Assembly (NCBI GenBank): GCA_002497295.1
Contig: DANO01000031.1
Location: 24,731-68,094, forward strand
Length of the DNA: 43,364 bases
Direction of reading: 5' to 3'
From: Euryarchaeota archaeon UBA171
Lineage (GTDB): Archaea; Thermoplasmatota; Poseidoniia; Poseidoniales; Thalassarchaeaceae
A model generated the notes under the pieces. It saw only the letters and a list, made by a program, of their open reading frames with translations, was not told the DNA's origin and did not search any database. Below, one piece after another: positions 18,263 through 27,009 of this stretch (position 1 is its first letter; each line of letters opens with the position of its first letter). Made by a program: the position numbers and the translations under genes.

Positions 18263-18835
18263 ATGCCTTCAGCTGTAATTGCCATAACTGGAGCCTCGGG
18301 ATCGCGATATGCAGTCAGGCTAATTCAGATTCTCACGGACTCTGGCTGGGACATCTTCCTGACAGTTACGAGAGAGGGGGCGATCAACCTTGATCTTGAA
18401 TGTGGGGTCACGCCGAAACAGCTAGCTGAAGAATACGGCGTTAATCTAGAGGCAAATCAAAATCTTGCGGCTAGATCTGCTTCAGGTTCTGCGAAATTCG
18501 ATGCCTATGTCATCTGTCCTGCGAGTGGTACGACCATTGGAAAAATCGCTGCAGGGATCTCGGACAATCTGGCCACAAGGTCTGCTCTCGTGGCTCTAAA
18601 GGAAAGAAGAAAGCTGATTCTGGTACCAAGAGAGACGCCTGTTGCGACGCCTCATCTGGAAGCGATGGCCAAACTCTCCTCTTGGGGAGTTGTGATTCTT
18701 CCTGCGTCTCCTGGATTCTACAAGAACCCGGAAACTATCGACGATTTGATTGATTTTGTTGTTGCGAGGATACTCGATCAGCTCGATGTTGAACATGAAG
18801 TTGGAAGTCGATGGACTGGAAAGGAAGTAAGTTGA
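18263..18835 (+). CDS. ubiX: Flavin prenyltransferase (UbiX family)
   Basis: A 190-residue flavoprotein of the UbiX/Pad1 family, which makes the prenylated FMN cofactor used by UbiD-type decarboxylases. The nucleotide-binding GASGSRYAVRL is at the N-terminus, ICPASGTTIGKIAAGISDNL forms the central motif, LVPRETPV carries the conserved Arg-Glu, and PASPGFYKNPETIDDLIDFVV ends the domain. It lies 36 bases after the PLP enzyme on the same strand and may be read from the same transcript. No UbiD partner is present in the window. Confidence 0.92.
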   Translation: MPSAVIAITGASGSRYAVRLIQILTDSGWDIFLTVTREGAINLDLECGVTPKQLAEEYGVNLEANQNLAARSASGSAKFDAYVICPASGTTIGKIAAGISDNLATRSALVALKERRKLILVPRETPVATPHLEAMAKLSSWGVVILPASPGFYKNPETIDDLIDFVVARILDQLDVEHEVGSRWTGKEVS

Positions 18836-18881
18836 ACATAGATCAGCAAGTATTGAACTGTTTAGTTCCAGCCCCAGAGGC

Positions 18882-19979
18882 ATGGAAGAGGCTCCGACAC
18901 TGTTGATGGGGCGCATACGCCATATTGATTGGATGAAGGGGATAGCCATACTTTTCATGGTTCAAGTCCACACTGCCGCAGTAGTGCCTCCAACCGGAAT
19001 CAATGTTCACCACCCACTAGCGTTCCTAGCAGCAGCACTGGGAGGGATGGCTGCTCCGTTGTTTGTCACGATGTCGGGGTGGGGAGTCCATGCCAGTGCG
19101 AAGAGGAAAGGGAGAGAAGGGGGCGATTGGATTGCATGGATGGCGCCGAGGGTATCGATACTATTCTTGTGCCAGATATTGGTTAATGCACTGTTTCATG
19201 AAAATCATGCGGGTAGATTCGAGATACTAACTCCAGGCATACTCACGCTGTTTGCTGTATCTGCGATATTGATGCCCGTGTTATCGAAGATTGGGACGTT
19301 CTCGAGAGGGGTTCTGATGATTCTCTTTATTCTAGCACCTTCCGTGTTGGGGGGGCATACTGGTCCGGAATGGTCATGGGGTGTTCGGATACACTCTGAC
19401 GGGCTCGCAGAGTGGTTTGAACGGCTTCTAATCAATGGTACGTATCCAGCCATACCCTGGCTGTCGTATACGATACTAGGAAGCCTGATTGCTGATTTGA
19501 AGGAGGATGTTCTGATCAAGAAGAGGATATTCTTGGTCGGTTTGATATTTACATCCTACACTGTGTTGGTATCCGTTACTCAGAATGAAACTTGGGCACT
19601 TACCGAAGGCGATGCAATTCTCACATTTTTCCCAGCCAACTCTGAGTTCGTCATTGTTAGCGCAGCATTCGTAATCCTTCTACAGATGATTTTGGATAAG
19701 GCGGAAAATAATCCGAAAGAGACGCCTGTTAAAGGAATCCTGAGGAAGCTGGAACCCGCGGGAAGGCTGAGTTTAACCATCTACGTGGGACATTTCGCGT
19801 TACTTGGCGCCTTTGTCGCATCCTATGGGAGAGGTTCATTCCCCCTCGAGATTTCATTTGCATTCACGGTAATCCACATGATTGCTTGGATACCGATATC
19901 AATAGCATATGAGCGAATTGCGCCCAACTACAGCCTTGAACAAGTGATACGTGTCATGAGTCGGAAGTTGTCCAGGTGA
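18882..19979 (+). CDS. Multi-pass membrane protein, HGSNAT/DUF1624-like acyltransferase
   Basis: A 365-residue integral membrane protein with roughly nine to ten hydrophobic segments. The N-terminal RIRHIDWMKGIAILFMVQVH matches the start pattern (R..D..RG.AI..M...H) of the heparan-alpha-glucosaminide N-acetyltransferase-like and related acyltransferase families, and YPAIPWLSYTILGSLIADL resembles their conserved PW...L..G segment. Such proteins are thought to move acetyl or other acyl groups across the membrane onto sugars, which would fit surface glycan decoration; this is inference. Its 3' end overlaps the 3' end of the convergent M60 gene by 26 bases. A DUF418-like protein is the alternative. 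Confidence 0.6.
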   Translation: MEEAPTLLMGRIRHIDWMKGIAILFMVQVHTAAVVPPTGINVHHPLAFLAAALGGMAAPLFVTMSGWGVHASAKRKGREGGDWIAWMAPRVSILFLCQILVNALFHENHAGRFEILTPGILTLFAVSAILMPVLSKIGTFSRGVLMILFILAPSVLGGHTGPEWSWGVRIHSDGLAEWFERLLINGTYPAIPWLSYTILGSLIADLKEDVLIKKRIFLVGLIFTSYTVLVSVTQNETWALTEGDAILTFFPANSEFVIVSAAFVILLQMILDKAENNPKETPVKGILRKLEPAGRLSLTIYVGHFALLGAFVASYGRGSFPLEISFAFTVIHMIAWIPISIAYERIAPNYSLEQVIRVMSRKLSR

Positions 19980-22900
19980 TTGGCCCGAACCATATTTGTC
20001 CATTGGAATTTGATGCCTTTATCCTTGCATGATACGTGGCGGAGGGAGTTAGATCCTCCAACAGGGTGCTTTCGGAGCCGACTTGGGCCATACCCTGATA
20101 TTCCGAGGAAGGCCAAGATGATTCAGATTCCCCATGATCAGAATCGCCGTAATAAACTGTGATTTGAGTATCAGTCCCATTATCATAAACATCCCACAAC
20201 AAATTTGCAGACGTACTCGCGACATTGGATGCAGACATATTGCGTATGATGGAGTCAAATACGGCATAATCGCCCCTCACAGGATCATCGACCCATACAG
20301 GGAGGTTGAGTAGCGAATCATGTGTTTCATTCGTGAGCGGGAATCCCCATGCTTCATGATATGGTGCTAGGTTGTAGCCCGATGTGTCGGATAAATGTAC
20401 CACCCATGCATTGAATTCTTCCAAATCCGTGTAGGGGGTCTCCGAATTAGAGAGGTTGTAGTAAACTGTGAGCGCATCTGTGATTGGCGCCCATCCCCAT
20501 TCCTCTTTGATGATCAGATATGTGTCTAATGCGACCCAGACAGACCAGTCGTCGATATCTGCGCCACTTCCGAAATAATTGGTCATTCTCTGATGCCTCT
20601 GTTCAGGAGTAGTAGCACTATGGCCACTGATACCAACAAGTTCCTCCATCAGGTAGACACTGGCAAAGTTACATCCAGTTTCCGTCGTCCCAGGGAGTGT
20701 CGAGGGCATCCACTGGTGATTGTGGCCCAGCTCGTGAAACATGCCCCAATCACCTTCAGATTCCATGTGTGAAAGATCGACTGCGCCGCTTGCGGAGGCC
20801 AGGTGGGCCATGAATGGGTATCCTGAGTGCATCCATCCTGCTGAAATCTGGATATCGAATACAGCCCGCTCGATTCTTGGCCATGGGTTAAATCCATACA
20901 GGTCGTGTTCCATCTCCAAAGCCTCTTCCCAGAAGTCCATCAAATCCTCGGGATTGTCGAGAGTTCGAATCTCGGATGAGGGAACAGACATGATGAACTG
21001 ATCGCTTGATACTTCGGCCCAGGGCGCAGGGTAGTCCCTGATTGATTGCCAATCTGAAGATGTGGTCTCACCATGCTCATATTTTGGCGCCTTTACTGCC
21101 CCATCGAAATTTATCCAGGTGGAGCCTAGGGGGCCTTCAGGGGGAACCGCCAGATATATCGGGCCGCCAAATGCATTTGCAATTGAGATATTGTCATTTT
21201 CTATTGTGAATGAACGTACTATCGATGGGAATCGGTAAATCGTGGATTTGTGCCAAAGAGTATCGCTGTGTACCCCTACTTGCAACATTGCGCCCGAACC
21301 TATCAAATCAGAGGGAACCGTAGCGAAAACTTGCTCCCCTGGGGGAGCGTATAAGCCAGTGGAAAGGAGTATCATCGAACGGGCATTTGAGTAACCGAAC
21401 TGAGGCGGCAGACCTGTCTGATTGGAGTGAAACGTGATGTTTTCCTGTATTCGCGGCGAAGATGACTGGATGGCGCCAGGGAATTCAACATGACTTGGGT
21501 GGGAGGGGATGAGGCTCGGCGGCATCATTGATATGATTCCGGATTCTATCGAGAGTATTGTATCCCCCAAAGGATCATGCCCAAACTCATGGCCGTATTG
21601 CGCATCGATGATTGTCCAACCCGAGGAGTTCACTACATGGTGAAGTCTTGACCAGAAATCTGGATAGTCATACGGCACAAAGGAGATTAGTGGACTGAGG
21701 CACATTCCAATTGTAGTTGCTTGTTCATCACTCAGCGTGATCGTTCCATAGGAGTGCTCCAAGATAGATTGAGCGGCATTCCAAGGCGTCATCAAGGGGT
21801 CATTGCCCCAGTCAAATTTCACATTCTCACCTCCCTGCCCATGGCTAGAAGACACGAGCAATCCAGTGTGGGTGGCGATTCTATTTCCCGGGTATTCATG
21901 GGCTACGTCATCATTAGAATAGGACCAGTACCATGAATGGCCGCCCATGATTAGTCCACCTCCCTCTGATACAAATTGAACTATGGCCGCATTATCCCCT
22001 GAATCATATCCATTCCAAAATTCTGCAATCAAACAGTCGACTCCGGAGAGGTCGTCTGGATGCGCGCCCCTAGATGAATGGCCCTCCGCCTCTAACTCAT
22101 CGGAGAATGTGTCAAATCCAGCACCTGTAGCTAATCCCACTTCTGCGTTCTCCCCGCATACCCATTCGACGGCTCTGAGTGCGAAATCAAGTGCATCCTC
22201 GTTGGAAGTCAGATCGACCCATGACTCGTGCCCATAACCTATCATCTTACCACGCCCTACATGCGAGCCCGATATCACTGGGAGATCATCGGACCCGGCA
22301 ACTGCTATGGGGAATGAATAGGGGCCCACGGGAAGTATCGATGAAGCATATCCAGGGTAATCGACCGAGCCTATGCCATGGGAAAGATCTGCCTGATCTT
22401 GTTGGGTGTCAATGACAGATAGCCATACTCTTTGTTGTAAAGAGCCTCCAGAATTATTCGCCCAGAGAGAATGGAATGTCCAGGGGTGGCGCTCTGCAGG
22501 AATGCCTTCTATCGTTCCATTGGGGAGGAATTGCAAACCCTCCGGGAGAGGCGGGTCTGATTCCCATGATTCGATGGTCGGGCCTGCGTTTGAGGGGGTT
22601 ATGGAAACCTGGGTATTGACTCGAAGGGGCATCTCGAAGAAAGGCCATTGTATGCCGGACGGAGGTTGTATCTTCACCTCGATGTAAATCGTAGCACTCG
22701 TTGAGCCACCCGAATTGGACGCAGTTACTGTGTATTCTCTCGAGTCAGATACGCTTGCAGGGGTTCCAGATATCTCTCCCGTAAGTGAATTGATGCTGAT
22801 TCCTGAAGGTAAATTTGGCTCGATAGACCAATGATCGACCACACTCAGAGTTGTTGGGGACATACCCACCATAGGAACTCCAACTCTCAAGAGAAGATTA

Positions 22901-23937
22901 GATTCGGGGTAGCCTATCGATATGGGCGCTACATCTGTAACTCTGATCAGAATTGTGCCTTGGGACGATCCCTGTGAGTTAGAAGCCGTAATTTTGTACT
23001 GCGACCATTGGAAAGTTGTATTGGCATTCCCCCTAACAATCCCCTCATTATCGATATGAATTCCTTCGGGCAACATCGGAGTAACGGTCCACTCGATACC
23101 ATCCCCCGGATTGGGACGAGGTACGATCTCGATCAAATCGCCAACAGCATATTCGATGGGTGAATCTGGATATACGAAATCTAGAGGAGTAGTTGGGACG
23201 ATAGTTATCCTGACAGTGGTAGATGAAATTCCTGCCTCATTTGAGGCTCTAATCACATGGTCGGTAGAGGCTTGGATAGTCGATGATCCAGTTATGGAAC
23301 CGGAATCATCGAATGAGAATCCCTCGGGAAGAGGGGGTTGCGATGTCCATTGCATGGGTTGAGCACCGACCACATCAGGGTGTGGGAGAGAGCACTGCTG
23401 GCCAGATGTGCAAATTAACTCAGATGAATCGTATTGAAGATCGCTCGGGGGTTCAATCGTTATCTCCATGAATATGTCAGTGGATGAAGAGCCGGCTGGG
23501 TTCGAAGCCACTATTGTGTATACTGAGGCTCCAGATTGAACAGGGGTGCCGGACAATACTCCTGTTTCTGAATCCAGGACCAAGCCTTCGGGCAATTTAG
23601 GGGAGGCTAGCCACACATCTGGTCCATCGCCAATGAATGAAGGAGTATATCGATCGATTTCTATACCGACATAGAATTTAGCCGAGGATATACCGTAATC
23701 CAATTCATCAGGCGCATTCAGGCCCCTGCATATTCCTCCGTCAAATATCTCCATCACCGAGCAATCTTGGGGCCTTAGTTCGAGTTCCAGACATTCTTCA
23801 GAGCCAGGTGCAGTGTCACAAGGGTCGTCCTGGCTAGAAGGGGCGGAATCGGATTCCATGAATCCTAAACATCCTGAGATGGGCACCGAGAATAACATGA
23901 ATGTGGCCAATATGGCCATTGAGGCGTGTCGGCTCAC
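19954..23937 (-). CDS. Secreted lipoprotein with Ig-like repeats, GATase-like domain and M60-type metallopeptidase
   Basis: A protein of 1327 residues. A hydrophobic N-terminus ends in a lipobox-like ISGC (Cys23), suggesting a lipid-anchored exported protein. Residues about 85-510 contain five putative Ig (He_PIG-like) domains with repeated LPEG.....G.I.G signatures and TASNS.GSS endings. Residues about 540-700 look like a class I glutamine-amidotransferase-like fold (VISGSHVGRGKMIGYGHESW, GGGLIMGGHSW). From about 860 the M60 metallopeptidase follows: TGLYAPPGE, FGGPIYLAV (923-931) and the zinc motif HELGH (His1068, Glu1069, His1072) with downstream Glu1098/1099. A fibronectin type III-like domain ends the chain. 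M60 peptidases commonly attack mucin-like glycoproteins. Start: GTG 23937 gives a positively charged n-region; in-frame ATG 23919 is possible. Confidence 0.85.
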   Translation of the reverse strand: MSRHASMAILATFMLFSVPISGCLGFMESDSAPSSQDDPCDTAPGSEECLELELRPQDCSVMEIFDGGICRGLNAPDELDYGISSAKFYVGIEIDRYTPSFIGDGPDVWLASPKLPEGLVLDSETGVLSGTPVQSGASVYTIVASNPAGSSSTDIFMEITIEPPSDLQYDSSELICTSGQQCSLPHPDVVGAQPMQWTSQPPLPEGFSFDDSGSITGSSTIQASTDHVIRASNEAGISSTTVRITIVPTTPLDFVYPDSPIEYAVGDLIEIVPRPNPGDGIEWTVTPMLPEGIHIDNEGIVRGNANTTFQWSQYKITASNSQGSSQGTILIRVTDVAPISIGYPESNLLLRVGVPMVGMSPTTLSVVDHWSIEPNLPSGISINSLTGEISGTPASVSDSREYTVTASNSGGSTSATIYIEVKIQPPSGIQWPFFEMPLRVNTQVSITPSNAGPTIESWESDPPLPEGLQFLPNGTIEGIPAERHPWTFHSLWANNSGGSLQQRVWLSVIDTQQDQADLSHGIGSVDYPGYASSILPVGPYSFPIAVAGSDDLPVISGSHVGRGKMIGYGHESWVDLTSNEDALDFALRAVEWVCGENAEVGLATGAGFDTFSDELEAEGHSSRGAHPDDLSGVDCLIAEFWNGYDSGDNAAIVQFVSEGGGLIMGGHSWYWSYSNDDVAHEYPGNRIATHTGLLVSSSHGQGGENVKFDWGNDPLMTPWNAAQSILEHSYGTITLSDEQATTIGMCLSPLISFVPYDYPDFWSRLHHVVNSSGWTIIDAQYGHEFGHDPLGDTILSIESGIISMMPPSLIPSHPSHVEFPGAIQSSSPRIQENITFHSNQTGLPPQFGYSNARSMILLSTGLYAPPGEQVFATVPSDLIGSGAMLQVGVHSDTLWHKSTIYRFPSIVRSFTIENDNISIANAFGGPIYLAVPPEGPLGSTWINFDGAVKAPKYEHGETTSSDWQSIRDYPAPWAEVSSDQFIMSVPSSEIRTLDNPEDLMDFWEEALEMEHDLYGFNPWPRIERAVFDIQISAGWMHSGYPFMAHLASASGAVDLSHMESEGDWGMFHELGHNHQWMPSTLPGTTETGCNFASVYLMEELVGISGHSATTPEQRHQRMTNYFGSGADIDDWSVWVALDTYLIIKEEWGWAPITDALTVYYNLSNSETPYTDLEEFNAWVVHLSDTSGYNLAPYHEAWGFPLTNETHDSLLNLPVWVDDPVRGDYAVFDSIIRNMSASNVASTSANLLWDVYDNGTDTQITVYYGDSDHGESESSWPSSEYQGMAQVGSESTLLEDLTPSATYHARIKASNSNGQIWFGPITWTTSDS

Positions 23938-23979
23938 ATGACGCCCCTGTATTGATAACGCATCAACATGTCCTTCTTC

Positions 23980-25251
23980 TCAAGGATATGCTTCGCCGGG
24001 CTCGAAGCAATATTGGACAGTTGAATAATCATCTTTGAACAACTCGACATCCGCCTTCACTGAATTTAGATCGTGGCCGTCGATCAGTGCTCGCTGGAAG
24101 AAATGCGCTACTTGGTCCATTTGATCGGCACCCATCCCAACTCGTGTAAGTTCGGGCACACCCAGGCGAAGGCCGGATGGAGATAGGGCCTTAGTATCGC
24201 CTGGGAGCATGTTCATGTTGGTGATTATGCCTGCTTTTTCAAGCATCTGAGCAGCATCCCTGCCTGCACCGGAGTCCTTGTCTCCATGTCTAGTCAGTAC
24301 CTGATGGCTTGCTGTGTAGCCCCTCTCCTCTGCAAGAACATCGAAACCACGCTCTGCGAGAGATTCAGCCAATGCTCTGGCATTTCTTACAATGTCTCTT
24401 GCGTAGTCCTTTCCGAATGCCTCGAACTCGGCAAGAGCAACTGCTTTACCAGCCACATGGTGGAGATGGTACGATGAGCAAGTTCCCGGGAACACTGCAT
24501 TATTCAGTCTCCTATGCATCTTAGGATCTTCGCTATCAGATATCAGAAAACCTCCTTGTGGGCCTGGGAATGTCTTGTGACTTGAGCCGGTCATGACATC
24601 TGCCCCTTCTCGGAGGGGGTCCTGGAAGACGCCCCCTGCAACGAGCCCGAGCACATGTGCGGCATCGTACATCACAGAGGCGCCGACCTCATGTGCGGCA
24701 TCGGACAATTCCTCGAGAGGGGTAGGGAATAGGAAAACGGATTGGCCGAATAGTGCAACACTCGGCTTGATCTCCCTGATGAGCTTTGCAGCAGCATCAA
24801 TATCCGGTTCCATCCTCTCGACGTCCCACGGATATGTGTGGAGATCGAGGCCTCTGACTCCGACTGCGCCCATGTTTGCATGAGAGATGTGTCCTCCATC
24901 TGCTGTGGAGACTGCGGTTATTGACTGACCTGGTTTGGATAGCGCTTTCAAAGCGGCAATATTTGATACAGTCCCTGAAATAGACTGGATATTCACAAAT
25001 TTCGAATTGAATACCCTCTTGGCAGAATCTATTCCCAGCGATTCAATTGTATCGAAGTCATCGCATCCTTGGTAGTATCTCTTACCAGGTAGTCCCTCGG
25101 CATATCGCCCATGCAAATCCGAGGAAACAGCCCTGGCCACTAGTGGGCTGAGGATATTCTCACTGGCAATCATTGGCAATGATGTTGCATAATGTCTCCC
25201 TGAAGCTTCAACGGCGTTTAAGACGCTCTGCGCTCTCTGTTCGCTCTCCAT
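23980..25251 (-). CDS. glyA: Serine hydroxymethyltransferase
   Basis: A 423-residue fold-type I PLP enzyme that interconverts serine and glycine and charges a one-carbon carrier (a folate or a methanopterin-type pterin). The N-terminus has LPMIASENILSP, then GRYAEGLPGKRYYQGCD. The PLP lysine is Lys226 in TGSSHKTFPGPQGG, and Asp196/His199 lie in MYDAAHVLG. The length is typical. ATG 25251 is favoured by a TATA-like box about 26 bases upstream. The pterin genes at 9100-10265 raise the question of whether the carrier is folate in this organism. Confidence 0.96.
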   Translation of the reverse strand: MESEQRAQSVLNAVEASGRHYATSLPMIASENILSPLVARAVSSDLHGRYAEGLPGKRYYQGCDDFDTIESLGIDSAKRVFNSKFVNIQSISGTVSNIAALKALSKPGQSITAVSTADGGHISHANMGAVGVRGLDLHTYPWDVERMEPDIDAAAKLIREIKPSVALFGQSVFLFPTPLEELSDAAHEVGASVMYDAAHVLGLVAGGVFQDPLREGADVMTGSSHKTFPGPQGGFLISDSEDPKMHRRLNNAVFPGTCSSYHLHHVAGKAVALAEFEAFGKDYARDIVRNARALAESLAERGFDVLAEERGYTASHQVLTRHGDKDSGAGRDAAQMLEKAGIITNMNMLPGDTKALSPSGLRLGVPELTRVGMGADQMDQVAHFFQRALIDGHDLNSVKADVELFKDDYSTVQYCFEPGEAYP

Positions 25252-25274
25252 GCCTCCCCCTGAAGGGAAGGGTC

Positions 25275-25280
25275 CTAAAT
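25275..25280 (-). promoter_or_regulatory. TATA-like box for glyA
   Basis: On the minus strand this reads ATTTAG, centred about 26 bases upstream of ATG 25251, in the 89-base divergent gap between glyA and the P5C dehydrogenase gene. The position fits a leaderless start. The plus-strand gene in the same gap has only a weak AT stretch (TGAAAT near 25311) at the matching distance. Confidence 0.4.
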
Positions 25281-25340
25281 CCTGTTCTCATAGCCTGGAT
25301 CAATTTGGCATGAAATCGGCTCCCGAATTCCTACGCAACG

Positions 25341-26987
25341 ATGTTAGATGACCAGTTACCCGTGTCGCACATGGCAGCCCATCCTGACAATGAGCCGATC
25401 CTCTCCTATGCAAAGGGAAGTCCTGAGCGAAGTATGCTGAAAGCAGAGTTAGAGCGCCAGCTTGGCGAAGTGGTGGAGATACCGTGCATCATAGGGGGAA
25501 AGGAAGTCAGGACCGGGAATATTGTCAAACAAGTCATACCTCACAATCACAGGCATGTATTGGCCGAGGTCCACATAGCTGGAGAGAAGGAAATTGCAGA
25601 TGCGTGCGATGCGGCTGTATCTGCTCAGCGAGAATGGATTGAGATGGGCCTTGAAGCCCGATGCGAAATATTCGAACGCTGTGCTGATCTTCTTGCAGGC
25701 CCATGGAGGATGAAATCGAATGCATCGACGATGCTTAATCAGTCGAAAACCGCATATCAGGCCGAGATTGATGTTGCGTGCGAGCTTATTGATTTCTGGC
25801 GTTTCAATTGTCACTATGCCAGAGGTTTTCACGAGCAGCTTCAACCACTTGTATCGCCTGCTGGAGTGGTTAATTCAACCGAGATTAGGCCATTGGAGGG
25901 TTTCGTTCTCGCCATCACACCATTCAATTTCTCCAGCATAGCTGCCAATCTCCCGAGTGCGCCTGCTATTGTTGGATGTACCTCTGTGTGGAAGCCGAGC
26001 AGGAATTCATATCACTCAAACTACGTTCTCATGAGGTTGATGATGGATGCTGGCCTCCCTCCAGGCGTGATTAATTTCGTTCCCTCTTCAGGACCAACAA
26101 TTTCCAATGTTGCTCTGTCAAACCCTGACTTCGCTGGCCTACATTTTACAGGTTCGACTTCCACTTTCCAAGGACTCTGGAAGAGAATCGGCGAATCGCT
26201 GGATGGGCTTCGGTCTTATCCGAGAATCGTTGGAGAGACGGGCGGGAAGGACTTCATCGTAGCTCATCCCGAATGTGACGAGAAGGGTCTAATCGTTGCA
26301 CTCCTCAGAGGAGCATTCGAATATCAGGGTCAGAAATGCTCTGCAGCGAGTCGTGCATATATCCCTGCATCCGTATGGGGAAGGATTGCCGAACCACTTG
26401 CGGAAGAGATATGTAAAATCAAGATGGGGGATGCCAATGATTTCACAAATTTCATGACTGCAGTTATTGACCAGAGAGCCTTTGACAAGATTACAGGATA
26501 CATCGATAGGGCTCGAGAGAGGGATACTTGTGAAGTGTTTGTAGGAGGGGGTTCGGATGATGACATAGGGTGGTTTGTCGAACCGACCATCATTGTGACA
26601 GAAGACTCTCGATCCGAGACCATGGTTGACGAGATATTTGGTCCGGTTCTCACTGTGAATGTGTATGATGACGATAAATTCATGGAAATTCTCGAAACAT
26701 GTGATGCAGGCTCTCCATATGCATTGACGGGTTCAATTTTTGCTTCAAATGAAGAACATGTGGATATTGCGCTGAAAAGACTCAGATTTTCCGCAGGTAA
26801 TTTCTATATCAACGATAAGCCAACTGGTGCAGTAGTAGCTCAACAGCCATTCGGAGGGGCTAGAGCAAGTGGCACAAACGACAAAGCAGGCGGCCCATTG
26901 AACCTTCTAAGATGGATATCCCCCCGATCGATAAAGAGGACGCTGGACACTCCGCATGATTGGACATATCCATTCATGAATGATTGA
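25341..26987 (+). CDS. 1-pyrroline-5-carboxylate dehydrogenase (ALDH4A1-like)
   Basis: A 548-residue aldehyde dehydrogenase of the stand-alone P5C dehydrogenase type, which oxidises glutamate semialdehyde to glutamate with NAD in proline (and arginine/ornithine) breakdown. Landmarks are NSTEIRPLEGFVLAITPFNF with Asn196, VWKPS, the base Glu299 in GETGGKDF, the nucleophile Cys333 in YQGQKCSAASR, EIFGPVL, and FGGARASGTNDKAGGP, which matches the anchor and substrate loop of mitochondrial ALDH4A1 very closely. Length (animal enzymes are about 563 with their targeting peptide) also matches. No proline dehydrogenase gene is in the window. ATG 25341 is taken; ATG 25371 is a possible shorter start. 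Confidence 0.93.
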   Translation: MLDDQLPVSHMAAHPDNEPILSYAKGSPERSMLKAELERQLGEVVEIPCIIGGKEVRTGNIVKQVIPHNHRHVLAEVHIAGEKEIADACDAAVSAQREWIEMGLEARCEIFERCADLLAGPWRMKSNASTMLNQSKTAYQAEIDVACELIDFWRFNCHYARGFHEQLQPLVSPAGVVNSTEIRPLEGFVLAITPFNFSSIAANLPSAPAIVGCTSVWKPSRNSYHSNYVLMRLMMDAGLPPGVINFVPSSGPTISNVALSNPDFAGLHFTGSTSTFQGLWKRIGESLDGLRSYPRIVGETGGKDFIVAHPECDEKGLIVALLRGAFEYQGQKCSAASRAYIPASVWGRIAEPLAEEICKIKMGDANDFTNFMTAVIDQRAFDKITGYIDRARERDTCEVFVGGGSDDDIGWFVEPTIIVTEDSRSETMVDEIFGPVLTVNVYDDDKFMEILETCDAGSPYALTGSIFASNEEHVDIALKRLRFSAGNFYINDKPTGAVVAQQPFGGARASGTNDKAGGPLNLLRWISPRSIKRTLDTPHDWTYPFMND

Positions 26988-27009
26988 TTTTAGAAATTAT
27001 TATTACTCA
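26988..27009. terminator. AT-rich convergent intergenic spacer, possible bidirectional terminator
   Basis: The 22-base gap between two convergent stop codons is almost pure A/T and has T runs on both strands (TTTTAG on plus, TAATAATAATTTC on minus). Archaeal transcription commonly ends at T-rich tracts, so it could stop both genes. No hairpin is needed or seen. Confidence 0.3.
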
